Positions 28,671 through 35,887 of a stretch of DNA of 40,734 bases are shown here, piece after piece. The translations under genes and the position numbers were made by a program. The notes below the pieces were generated by a model. It saw only the letters and a program-made list of their open reading frames with translations. It had not been told where the DNA came from and ran no database searches. The stretch spans positions 1 through 40,734 of the forward strand of contig JAOTSS010000014.1 in the NCBI GenBank assembly GCA_029864805.1. Reading direction: 5' to 3'. Origin of the DNA: Candidatus Nitrosopumilus sp. (lineage in GTDB: Archaea; Thermoproteota; Nitrososphaeria; Nitrososphaerales; Nitrosopumilaceae). The number at the start of each line of letters is the position of its first letter. Position 1 is the first letter of the stretch.

Positions 28671-28943
28671 TTATTCCAGATTATCTAGATATTCCAGAAT
28701 CTCTTGTTTCATTGCAGGATTCAAGCTAACTTCTAATCCATACCCTGTGGGTTTTGATAAAATCAAGTTGTGCTTTATCATATCATGTCCTAGCTTGTCT
28801 ACTCTTTTAGAGCCCTGCTTTCCAGTATCTCTCTGAGTGAATCCTTTTTTGAGGTTCTCAAATGATGTGTGGCTTGCACCCCACTTTCCATGCCTGTGCA
28901 GTTTTAGAATGATTCTTGACTTTATCTGGTCATCACTGAGCAT
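28671..28943 (-). CDS. Small winged-helix DNA-binding protein
   Basis: A 90-residue protein covering one winged-helix domain: helices IKSRIILKLHRHG and SFENLKKGF, a recognition-like helix SKRVDKLGHDMIKHNL, and a wing ILSKPTGYGLEVSLN. It is probably a sequence-specific transcription regulator. It diverges from another winged-helix gene (29005) with 61 bp between starts, a common arrangement for regulator pairs in mobile elements that control integrase or copy number. It converges on the RHH-like gene with an 8-bp gap. Confidence 0.65.
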   Translation of the reverse strand: MLSDDQIKSRIILKLHRHGKWGASHTSFENLKKGFTQRDTGKQGSKRVDKLGHDMIKHNLILSKPTGYGLEVSLNPAMKQEILEYLDNLE

Positions 28944-29004
28944 TAGTACACTTATGATACCTTTGTAAGGCCAACTTTAAATATTTTTTAGATGTACGGT
29001 ACCT

Positions 29005-29343
29005 ATGAAAAAAGAAGACAGATCACTGCTGATACAGTACATGGGAGATACTCCAAAGCTGAGAATAATAGACTTTTTTCTTGACAATATAGACAGTGAC
29101 TATTCCAAAAAGGAGATCATAGAGTTTATTGGAATATCAAAGACCACGTTTTACAAGGTATGGGATGAGCTAATGCAGTTTGAGGTTCTGACTCCAACAC
29201 GAAGATATGGCAAGGCGCAGCTGTACACGCTAAACAAAGACAGCACAATAATTCAAAAGTTCAAAAATTTGGATGATGAGCTTGCACGACAAATAATGGA
29301 AAAATCAATCAAGAAAGAAGAACCAATTGCGGTTACAAAATAG
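29005..29343 (+). CDS. Winged helix-turn-helix transcription regulator
   Basis: A 112-residue protein. Residues about 16-75 make a clear winged helix-turn-helix: TPKLRIIDFFLDN, then YSKKEIIEFIGISKTTFYKVWDEL with the turn and recognition helix, then the wing PTRRYGKAQLYTLN. A C-terminal helix (about 80-105) may dimerise. It is similar in layout to ArsR/MarR-like archaeal regulators. It is divergent from a second winged-helix gene, and the short spacer with TATA-like ttaaatattttttag and a GGTACC palindrome beside the ATG suggests mutual control. Confidence 0.75.
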   Translation: MKKEDRSLLIQYMGDTPKLRIIDFFLDNIDSDYSKKEIIEFIGISKTTFYKVWDELMQFEVLTPTRRYGKAQLYTLNKDSTIIQKFKNLDDELARQIMEKSIKKEEPIAVTK

Positions 29344-29449
29344 ATCCAGAGATATCTTGAAACATTCTACGGGTTCAAATTTGATTGGGAGCACAACATG
29401 CATGGGGACATAGTTTAGGGATGTTTTATCATACCCACGTGTAAAATGA

Positions 29450-30403
29450 TTACCAAAATCCAATAACTTTTTCATTAGATGACTTTCTATTCCTATCGAT
29501 AGTCTCTAATGTTTTATTTACAAAATCTAACATTTTAGATGCAATATCAAGAAATTCTCTTGCAGTAGATTCTTTAATCTTGAAATCTCCTTTTACTCCA
29601 GTACCGTAGCTAGCAGGTTTATACATTACAGATAGTTTATCATAACAATCCCAAAATGTACTTGGTGCATTTCCATGATCGCAGAATGATTTGAAGAGTT
29701 TTTTTGTAGTTTCGTGATCTTGTTTTCTAGAAAACCCTCCTTGATATCTAAAGAGTAAAAATGATTGTACCATTAATTCTGTTGCTCTCCAGGTATTAGT
29801 TACAAATGGGGCCCATTTCTTTTGTTTTAAATCATAATCTGCAGTATCGAGAAATTCTCTTGCAGATTTCATTTTTGTTTTAATTTTTAATCTATCAAAA
29901 ACAAGATCTATTCCAGCAAACCATTTATTTTTGAATCTTAATAGCATGATGTGAGCTGAATCTCCCATATAGTTCTCACGTGGAAATAATTTTGTAATCT
30001 TTTGAATTTCATTAAAGTTTACATGTTCTTTGTCCTTTAGTGGTCTATCTTCTTTAAGAATAATATTTGCTAAGAAGTTTGTTTCTTTTTCTAGCAGTAT
30101 TTTGTTCTTAGATGGTTTGGTATTAAGTAGAATATGTACTAGTTTTGGTTTGTATGTAGGTGTTAATTCATTATTATGCACTCGATGTAATATTTCCGGA
30201 TAAACAAAATCATAAAGTATATTTTGTATAAGCACATTTCTTAATTCAAAATCAATATTGTCACTTTCGTTGAATTGTATTCCAAGACTAGTCATACCGC
30301 CTTTTTCTACGTCTTCTAAAGCAAAACCTGTAAATGTTTCAAAATTGAATTTAGATTTTAATTCTACTCTTTTAAGAAGTTTTTTTAGATTTATTTTTGC
30401 CAT
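29450..30403 (-). CDS. HEPN-like domain protein, possible defence component
   Basis: A 317-residue soluble protein. Residues 1-175 are alpha/beta and unrecognised. From about 178 to 305 the helix pattern fits a HEPN domain: SAREFLDTADYDLKQKKWAPFVTNTWRATELMV (cited in part), a loop region with RKQDHET, a YDKLSVMYKPASYG segment, and a final helix AREFLDIASKMLDFV. HEPN proteins act as ribonucleases or nucleotide-handling partners in toxin-antitoxin and defence systems. The usual RxxxxH is not clean here (R-K-Q-D-H has three residues between), so activity is doubtful. It is divergent from a nuclease-like gene with about 108 bp between them. Base composition is more AT-rich than the genes just to the left. 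Confidence 0.6.
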   Translation of the reverse strand: MAKINLKKLLKRVELKSKFNFETFTGFALEDVEKGGMTSLGIQFNESDNIDFELRNVLIQNILYDFVYPEILHRVHNNELTPTYKPKLVHILLNTKPSKNKILLEKETNFLANIILKEDRPLKDKEHVNFNEIQKITKLFPRENYMGDSAHIMLLRFKNKWFAGIDLVFDRLKIKTKMKSAREFLDTADYDLKQKKWAPFVTNTWRATELMVQSFLLFRYQGGFSRKQDHETTKKLFKSFCDHGNAPSTFWDCYDKLSVMYKPASYGTGVKGDFKIKESTAREFLDIASKMLDFVNKTLETIDRNRKSSNEKVIGFW

Positions 30404-30511
30404 GATATTTACACTGAAATCTTCAAATTATCTAATTAAGTACTAGGTTTTACCTACATCTCACATGTTTTATAAAAAATTACTCAAGCACACATTTTAG
30501 AAATAAAATAA

Positions 30512-32056
30512 TTGTATCTACAGGGATGCAAACTGCCTTGTAAAATCTGCAAACACACACTATTACATATTGGTAGTGAACTAAAATGCCCAAAGTGTTC
30601 CGATTTAAAAATTATAGATGATATGATTTCAATCGAAATAGCTCAAAAGAGAATAAACCATATTCGTAAATTGTGGAAAACTGAATTAGATAAAATTCAA
30701 CGTGATTCATTATTGTTGCATCTATTAGTACATAGAGAAACACAGGCACGAAAATTTTTCAAACAACCTGGAATTTTAGATATTGATTCTTTTTTTTCAG
30801 ACACCTTGTTTATCAGAAGGGTTTTAAAAGAAGGAAATCCAAATGGTGCCTACGTTATAGATAATACGTCAAAGTCAGAAAAAATAATTACTTTATTCAA
30901 TGAAACAAAGAGGGTAGAAACAGATTTTTCTTTAGTCAAATCCAAATATGCCTTTGTTATTCCTAAAAATAATTTTAATTTAGATGATATTTCTGACGAG
31001 GAGGCATTATCTAATTTTATTATCGTTTCAACGGAAGATCATGATAAACTAATGAAAAGTTACGAAAATTATAATTTGTATTCTATGGAAGAAGCACAAA
31101 AAAAGCAACAAGAATATGTTGACGAATTTGAAAAAATTCTTAAAGAAAAGCCCAACAGTAGAGATTTAACAAGAGAAGAATTTGTAGAAAGAAATTATGA
31201 AACTATAAACAGTTTGTATACGGTATTACTTAGAAACTATATCTATGCGGAAGTATTTGATTTACGATCATACAAAGAATTAATCAACGATCCATCCAGA
31301 TTAATAAAATTTGTTAATCAATATGATTACGTTCCAACCGCCTTTACTCAGATGAATGTTGATGAATTTATTAGAGATGCTCGGAAATGGTTCAAAAAAT
31401 CCCCTCTCGTAATTAAACGACTTTTGTTATGTGACGAAAATAATCCTAACATATTTCCACTATTTGTACATCTAAATGTAGAAAAAAAAGATTTTATTCT
31501 ATTATCTCAAGCATTTACTGCTATTTTGTACATACTGCTTCATGCTATAATTACAAAAGATTTGTTTGATATAGAAACTAACAAACTTGGAATTTTATTT
31601 GAAGATGCAGTTAAGAAAAAATTTGAAGAATTAGGATACGCATATTATGCGAATGTGACGGATCATCCTACAAAAAAGACTCTAGAAATAGATGGAATTG
31701 CAATAAAAGAGGGGTTGTGTTTTGTTATTGAATGTAAAAATAGAAGATTACCTCCAGTGGTTGAGTCATTAGAAGCTAAAAAAATTATGACTGAAGATCT
31801 TCAAGGAGTAATTGATGGTAAAAAACGAATTCCTAAGAATGGGCAACAAGTTGTTATTGATGTGCCTAGTTTACTTACAAAAATAAAGTATGTCCAAGAA
31901 AATTCATCAAAATACGGTCTTTCTAGGATTTCTAAAAGTAAGATAGCCGGCATTGTGGTAACTAAGGATTATCCAATACTATCAAGTTACAAAGGAATTA
32001 ACTGTCTTTGGATAAATGATATTGTTTCAGAGAAGTTAGTTCAAATTCTAAAATAA
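30512..32056 (+). CDS. Zinc-ribbon protein with PD-(D/E)xK nuclease domain, TTG start
   Basis: A 514-residue protein. The N-terminus has a zinc ribbon, CKLPCKIC then CPKC (about 6-30). The middle (about 40-350) is helical and unrecognised. The C-terminal domain shows a restriction-endonuclease-like core: Glu364 in LFEDAVKKKFEELGY, Asp394 in LEIDGIA, and the Glu407-Cys-Lys409 of VIECKNRR, the E-x-K signature. This implies a metal-dependent DNA or RNA cleaving enzyme. TTG at 30512 was chosen because it keeps the complete zinc ribbon; the next in-frame ATG would remove it. It diverges from the HEPN-like gene. The pair looks like a defence module, but neither partner belongs to a system I can name. 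Confidence 0.7.
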   Translation: MYLQGCKLPCKICKHTLLHIGSELKCPKCSDLKIIDDMISIEIAQKRINHIRKLWKTELDKIQRDSLLLHLLVHRETQARKFFKQPGILDIDSFFSDTLFIRRVLKEGNPNGAYVIDNTSKSEKIITLFNETKRVETDFSLVKSKYAFVIPKNNFNLDDISDEEALSNFIIVSTEDHDKLMKSYENYNLYSMEEAQKKQQEYVDEFEKILKEKPNSRDLTREEFVERNYETINSLYTVLLRNYIYAEVFDLRSYKELINDPSRLIKFVNQYDYVPTAFTQMNVDEFIRDARKWFKKSPLVIKRLLLCDENNPNIFPLFVHLNVEKKDFILLSQAFTAILYILLHAIITKDLFDIETNKLGILFEDAVKKKFEELGYAYYANVTDHPTKKTLEIDGIAIKEGLCFVIECKNRRLPPVVESLEAKKIMTEDLQGVIDGKKRIPKNGQQVVIDVPSLLTKIKYVQENSSKYGLSRISKSKIAGIVVTKDYPILSSYKGINCLWINDIVSEKLVQILK

Positions 32057-32093
32057 TCTACAATTAATTAATAATGTTATAGTTTGAATAAAT

Positions 32094-32617
32094 CTATCTA
32101 ATCTTCAAAAGAATTTTCTCATAAATTTTAGGACTCTTCCCTTCAGACAAATTTTTCTTCATATACCATAGAGTAGATTTGTTAATTCCTAATTGTTTTC
32201 TTTCTTCGGAAGTCATATTCAAAATCTTCTCTCTCAACTTTAGATTATCGTTTCTATTCAAATTTAATTTAGGTATTACAAAATCAACCCCTTTCTTCTT
32301 ACCTACAATGAAATTTGCTAATTGCTGTAGATTGTCTTGTAAAATTATCTGGTATGAATAATTCTTACCATTCTTGTAATTATGTTTGGCATTAAAGTTT
32401 GAATTAATTTCCTTATTTCATTTAATTCAGATGTGAAGTTTTTAGGTTTTCTTTTTTTTACAAATTGTTTTATGATTTCATCAGAAATCCATTTCATATT
32501 AGAAAGATCTTGAATTCCACAATTAGGACAAACAGATAACTCTTTTCCAAATAATTGCTCACAACATAAACATATTTTTGACAACATCATGAATTCTCTT
32601 TGATACAAAATAAACAT
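32094..32617 (-). pseudogene. Frameshifted gene remnant; 3' part resembles the C-terminus of Cas1
   Basis: Two overlapping minus-strand frames seem to be one broken gene. The first (32617 down to 32345) encodes a zinc-ribbon start (CLCCEQLF...CPNCG) and runs to FTSELNEIRKLI. The second (open 32417 down to 32094, no start of its own) continues with NSNFNAKHNYKNGKNYSYQ, LANFIVGKKKGVDFVIPK, LREKILNMTSEERKQLG and INKSTLWYMKKN. That order (basic strand-turn, GKKK..F, RxKIL, then K-x-TLxYMKKN) is the pattern I know from the C-terminal helices of Cas1. The catalytic Cas1 core is absent. It may be a remnant of a CRISPR-Cas or casposon gene, or a derived small protein. The frameshift lies near 32395-32410. 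Confidence 0.5.
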
Positions 32618-32657
32618 TTGATTTTCTTTTTTTCAACATTATCCGCTAATCCAGGTT

Positions 32658-33830
32658 TCATTTTGATTTTGTTCTTGCAAGTAAAACATCTTCTAGTATT
32701 TCTTTGAGCGAACCGTAACTACTCTCAAGCTTGTTTAGTCTGTCTTGGAGTGATATGTTATCTCGCTCAATCTCACCCACCTTTTTGTCACTAATCACTA
32801 TCTGCTGCTTTAACTTGTCTTTAAGATCCAGTGTTTCAGATATTGTGAGATATGAAATGGCCTTGACATATTCAGCCAAAAGATAATCCTGAGATGGTTT
32901 GTAATAGTTTTCAGCATGACCCATCAATTTTTCAACATCTATGGTCTTACAGGCACGTTCTGTATTGGTCTTGAAGAACTTGCGAAAGCCGTGAATCTGT
33001 TTGAATTCATGAATACCAGAATTGGTCTCTCGCAGGTTGATTTTTTTAAGGAATTCACCCATCGTATTGGCTATGGTTTTAGATGCTAGTGGTCTGGCAA
33101 TTTTAGGCTCTTTTCTCTTGTCTTTACGATATTTGTGATTGTCCCAGGAATCTCTAACAAGTGGAGATCTTGGAGTAATTTTCTCACCAATTAGTTCCCT
33201 TGATCTTTTGTATTGCTCTAGTGAATGATAGCATTCTGGTGTGACAAATGTGACATATTCTTCTCTTTCTCCTTTGTAGACTGTAAGTCTAGCAGCTACC
33301 ATAGTTTTTTCTCCATCACCATGTTTTTGGTAAATTGGCGATAGATCTCCCCAAGTCATACCATCAAATGCACCCACTCTAATTCCTGAGCTGCTGCACA
33401 TCAATATCACACATTTCGTTCTGGTATCAGCTGATTCTAGCATGGTTCGGATCTCCTCAATTGTGGGGGCTCTGTCACTACCAGTCTTTTTTGCATGAGG
33501 AATAATTTTTGATATCTTTGACCAGTTTATTCCATCTTCAATGTCATTCATCTCAAAAAAGTGCTTTAGCGCACTCTTTGTCTGCTGTAGAGTAGAACCA
33601 CTTACTTTGGATTTTCTTTCCTCCACATAATCAATAATCATATGTTGGATGGTTTTTGGATTCTTTTTTGCTTTATACAATAGCTGATCAGCTGTTATGT
33701 TATTGTGAAATTCTAAAAACTGTACAAGCTTTTTGCAGTACGATTCTTTTGTGGATTCAGTGTGAAACCCCTTTAGAAAATTTTTGATTGATTTGTTGTT
33801 GATACTTTCTTGAATCTCTTTTGGAATCAT
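32658..33830 (-). CDS. Tyrosine recombinase (integrase) of the element
   Basis: A 390-residue site-specific recombinase. An N-terminal core-binding, SAM-like domain (about 12-98, STKESYCKKLVQFLEFH) precedes the catalytic domain with Arg151 (SSGIRVGAF), Lys186 (VYKGERE), His280 and Arg283 (HGFRKFF), His305 (GHA) and the probable nucleophile Tyr316 (SQDY). A coiled coil (about 336-382) ends the protein. ATG at 33830 was chosen; the frame is open on through the tRNA to 33974, but that extension is tRNA sequence. The gene lies 57 bp 3' of the tRNA-Leu on the same strand and is not split by the attachment site, unlike SSV-type integrases. It should catalyse integration and excision at the tRNA 3' end. 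Confidence 0.88.
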   Translation of the reverse strand: MIPKEIQESINNKSIKNFLKGFHTESTKESYCKKLVQFLEFHNNITADQLLYKAKKNPKTIQHMIIDYVEERKSKVSGSTLQQTKSALKHFFEMNDIEDGINWSKISKIIPHAKKTGSDRAPTIEEIRTMLESADTRTKCVILMCSSSGIRVGAFDGMTWGDLSPIYQKHGDGEKTMVAARLTVYKGEREEYVTFVTPECYHSLEQYKRSRELIGEKITPRSPLVRDSWDNHKYRKDKRKEPKIARPLASKTIANTMGEFLKKINLRETNSGIHEFKQIHGFRKFFKTNTERACKTIDVEKLMGHAENYYKPSQDYLLAEYVKAISYLTISETLDLKDKLKQQIVISDKKVGEIERDNISLQDRLNKLESSYGSLKEILEDVLLARTKSK

Positions 33831-33887
33831 TTGTTTACATATTACATTAGAATAACGAAATAATAAGCATTTCCACCCTATTTGTAG

Positions 33888-33908
33888 TGCGGGAGGTGGG
33901 ATTTGAAC
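33888..33908 (-). other. Right attachment site within the tRNA-Leu 3' end
   Basis: The last 21 bases of the tRNA gene match the remnant at 7124-7144 except for one base in the acceptor arm. Similarity ends at the T-stem, which sets the right boundary of the shared core. The integrase gene begins just outside it, towards the element. Confidence 0.75.
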
Positions 33909-33972
33909 CCACGAACTCCTAGAAGATAAGGATCTGAACCTTACACCGTTGACCAGGCTGGGTGACTCCCGC
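33888..33972 (-). tRNA. tRNA-Leu (anticodon CAG)
   Basis: An 85-base class II tRNA. The acceptor GCGGGAG pairs with CTCCCGC, with discriminator A. The D-stem is CACC/GGTG. The anticodon stem TAAGG/CCTTA encloses loop TTCAGAT, giving anticodon CAG (leucine, codon CUG). A long variable arm and T-stem GTGGG/CCCAC with TTCAAAT follow. CCA is not encoded. All stems are intact, so the gene was regenerated after the element inserted into its 3' end. Confidence 0.95.
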
Positions 33973-34048
33973 ATTGTAAATTTTTAAAATCTAGAATAAG
34001 TTTCTTTATTATACTATGAAAAAGTAATCTAATCAATAAAGAGAAAAA

Positions 34049-34213
34049 ATGGAATTTAACGAAATATATTGTTCAAATTGCAAAAAAGTCTTGGGACAAT
34101 ATAATGTAAAATTCTATAATGATGAAAAAATAAAGGAGTTGGTAAACATAACTCATTCTTCTCATGTAAGAAATGGACATCAAGTAAACGTTAGAAGATT
34201 TGTAAAAGACTAA
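34049..34213 (+). CDS. Small zinc-ribbon-like protein, 54 residues
   Basis: ATG at 34049 opens a 54-codon frame, MEFNEIYCSNCKKVLGQYN..., with a CxxC knuckle at residues 8-11 and later HSSH (36-39) and a third His (44) that could complete a metal site. It follows a purine-rich AAAGAGAAAAA. Its stop overlaps the convergent HAD gene by 4 bp, the same tight end-to-end packing seen elsewhere in the core regions. It is the first gene outside the element on the right. Function unknown; small zinc-binding proteins of this kind are frequent in archaea. Confidence 0.55.
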   Translation: MEFNEIYCSNCKKVLGQYNVKFYNDEKIKELVNITHSSHVRNGHQVNVRRFVKD

Positions 34214-34749
34214 ATTGATTTAATTTTTTCTATAGCTTCTGCAAGGATTGAAATTCTATCTATTTTATTTTCAGAAATATGTTGATTCCAGGGTTGTGAA
34301 TACAGAATTACTTTTTTTTTATTTTTAAGAAATTTCAATGCATTAAGTGGTGAATCATCAATAAAAACATCATAATCTAAATCAGCTTTCATGGGTCCAT
34401 CAATTACAGATACATAATTATCAAAAGAAATATTGTGGTGATTAAGCCAATTTTTTACAAATGAATCAGTTGAATGTTCTCTTGCAGTAACAATATCTAC
34501 TTGACCAATTTTTAAAAGATTTTTTGTGATAAAAGATAGATTCTCTTCAGTTGGAGGTATAGAATTCCAATTTTTCCAGCAAGAGCTTAATTCCGTATAG
34601 AAATCATATTGATTGATTTGATGGTTCTTCCAAAAATCCCAATCAGTGATATCACATTTTGAGATTTTAGATCGAATTGTATTACTATAATTTAACCAGG
34701 GTATTATTACATCAGCAAGTACTCCATCAACATCCAAAGCAATTTTCAT
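34210..34749 (-). CDS. HAD-family phosphatase, 5'(3')-deoxyribonucleotidase-like
   Basis: A 179-residue HAD hydrolase. Motif I DVDGVLADV supplies nucleophile Asp6 and acid/base Asp8. Motif II is around IVTAREH. Motif IV is DVFIDDSP (about 128-135). The layout with DVDGVLAD, a helical cap (about 15-75) and a DLDYDVFIDD end fits the 5'-nucleotidase deoxy (NT5C-like) group, which dephosphorylates nucleoside monophosphates; the exact substrate is inferred. The start lies 4 bp after the dnaJ stop on the same strand, so it is probably transcribed with the chaperone operon. Its stop overlaps the small zinc-ribbon gene on the opposite strand. Confidence 0.78.
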   Translation of the reverse strand: MKIALDVDGVLADVIIPWLNYSNTIRSKISKCDITDWDFWKNHQINQYDFYTELSSCWKNWNSIPPTEENLSFITKNLLKIGQVDIVTAREHSTDSFVKNWLNHHNISFDNYVSVIDGPMKADLDYDVFIDDSPLNALKFLKNKKKVILYSQPWNQHISENKIDRISILAEAIEKIKSI

Positions 34750-34753
34750 TTAT

Positions 34754-35839
34754 TTAGTCACTATCTTTTTGAAATTCCTCTAGAAGCTTTTTTTGATGCT
34801 TACTAAGTTTTTTTGGAATATTCACCACAATTCGAACATACTGATCTCCCTTACCTCTAGAATTGATGTGTGTTACTCCTTTTCCCTTTAGTTTGATTAT
34901 AGTATTTGGTTGACTACCAGAATCAATTTTAATTTTTTCTGTTCCATCCAAAGTTGGAACAATAATCTCACACCCTAATGTAGCATCAATCATAGAGACG
35001 TCCTGATCATAAAAAATATCTTTTCCGTCTCTTTTGAATTTTAAATGAGGTTGAATTCTAACTCGTACTATCAAATCACCGTTAGAGCCTCCCGGAACCT
35101 CATTTCCTTCATTTGGAACTGTGTAATCCCCTGAATCAATTCCAGGTGGAATTTCAAAAGTAATTTTTTTGTTACCTTTTTTCTTTCCTTGACCTTTACA
35201 TTCTCTACATGGAGTCTCAATAATTGAACCTTGACCATTACATGTTGAACATGGTGCTGCAGTTACAAAAGAAGCAAATCCCATATTGCGAGTTTGTCTT
35301 ACTTGTCCTTGACCATTACATGTTGAACATGTTTTCTTATTAGTTCCAGGTTTACATCCAGTTCCATTACAATTATCACATCGAATTTGTTTTTCTAAAT
35401 CAATTTCCATTTTTTTTCCATGAAGAACATCTTCTAATGTTACTGAAGTTTCATAGAGAATATCCGAACCTCTTTGTTGGTTAAAACCAAATCCTCCACC
35501 ACCGCGACCAAAGATTGATTCAAAAATAGAATCAAATCCTCCACCACCGCGACCAAATATATCACTAAAATCTCCACGAGCACCTTGGAAAATATCCTCA
35601 CTTGAATATCTTCCATCTACACCTGCATGACCATGTTGATCATAGAGTTGTTTCTTTTCAGGGTCAGAAAGGACAGCATATGCTTCAGAAATTTCTTTGA
35701 AATGCTCCCCAGCATCAGAAGATTTGTTACGATCCGGATGGAATTTTAGAGCGAGTTTTCTATATTGTTTTTTTATTTCATCTGTAGTAGATGTTTTAGA
35801 AACCCCTAAAACCTCATAATAATCACGTTTTGCTGTCAT
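34754..35839 (-). CDS. dnaJ: Chaperone DnaJ (Hsp40)
   Basis: A 361-residue type I DnaJ that delivers unfolded proteins to DnaK and stimulates its ATPase. The J-domain (5-70) has the essential HPD at 34-36. A Gly/Phe-rich linker (about 85-125) contains two nearly identical FGRGGGGF blocks. The zinc-binding region (about 147-210) has four CxxCxGxG-type repeats ([32 protein letters not shown]). The C-terminal substrate-binding domain is complete. It lies third in the order grpE-dnaK-dnaJ, 48 bp after dnaK. Confidence 0.96.
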   Translation of the reverse strand: MTAKRDYYEVLGVSKTSTTDEIKKQYRKLALKFHPDRNKSSDAGEHFKEISEAYAVLSDPEKKQLYDQHGHAGVDGRYSSEDIFQGARGDFSDIFGRGGGGFDSIFESIFGRGGGGFGFNQQRGSDILYETSVTLEDVLHGKKMEIDLEKQIRCDNCNGTGCKPGTNKKTCSTCNGQGQVRQTRNMGFASFVTAAPCSTCNGQGSIIETPCRECKGQGKKKGNKKITFEIPPGIDSGDYTVPNEGNEVPGGSNGDLIVRVRIQPHLKFKRDGKDIFYDQDVSMIDATLGCEIIVPTLDGTEKIKIDSGSQPNTIIKLKGKGVTHINSRGKGDQYVRIVVNIPKKLSKHQKKLLEEFQKDSD

Positions 35840-35887
35840 GAATCATACCTTTACAATTATTACCGTATAAATGATTGAATTAGAAAA

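Larger units (their letters stand above)
7124..33908. mobile_element. Integrated genetic element in the 3' end of tRNA-Leu(CAG), about 26.8 kb
   Basis: A tyrosine recombinase sits directly 3' of an intact tRNA-Leu(CAG) at the right end. At the left end, in the same orientation, is an isolated copy of the tRNA 3' terminus: 7124-7144 against 33888-33908, 20 of 21 bases identical. Core housekeeping genes flank both ends, while the interior is accessory: secreted proteins, glycosyltransferase, nuclease-like proteins and small DNA-binding regulators. Integration into tRNA genes with the tRNA restored on the integrase side is the standard outcome for this recombinase class and is known in Thaumarchaeota. 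No replicase, capsid, packaging ATPase or conjugation gene was recognised, so the element type is open. One mismatch in the repeat suggests an old insertion. Confidence 0.82.

Noticed and set aside
29371..29389. GGGTTCAAAT followed by TTGATTGGG, resembling a tRNA T-loop
   Set aside because: The flanks do not pair as a T-stem, no other tRNA arms are present, and the orientation is opposite to the attachment sites; chance match.
32179..32361. A 60-codon plus-strand frame downstream of the nuclease gene
   Set aside because: It is antisense to the Cas1-like remnant, whose reading frame has recognisable motifs; the plus frame has none.
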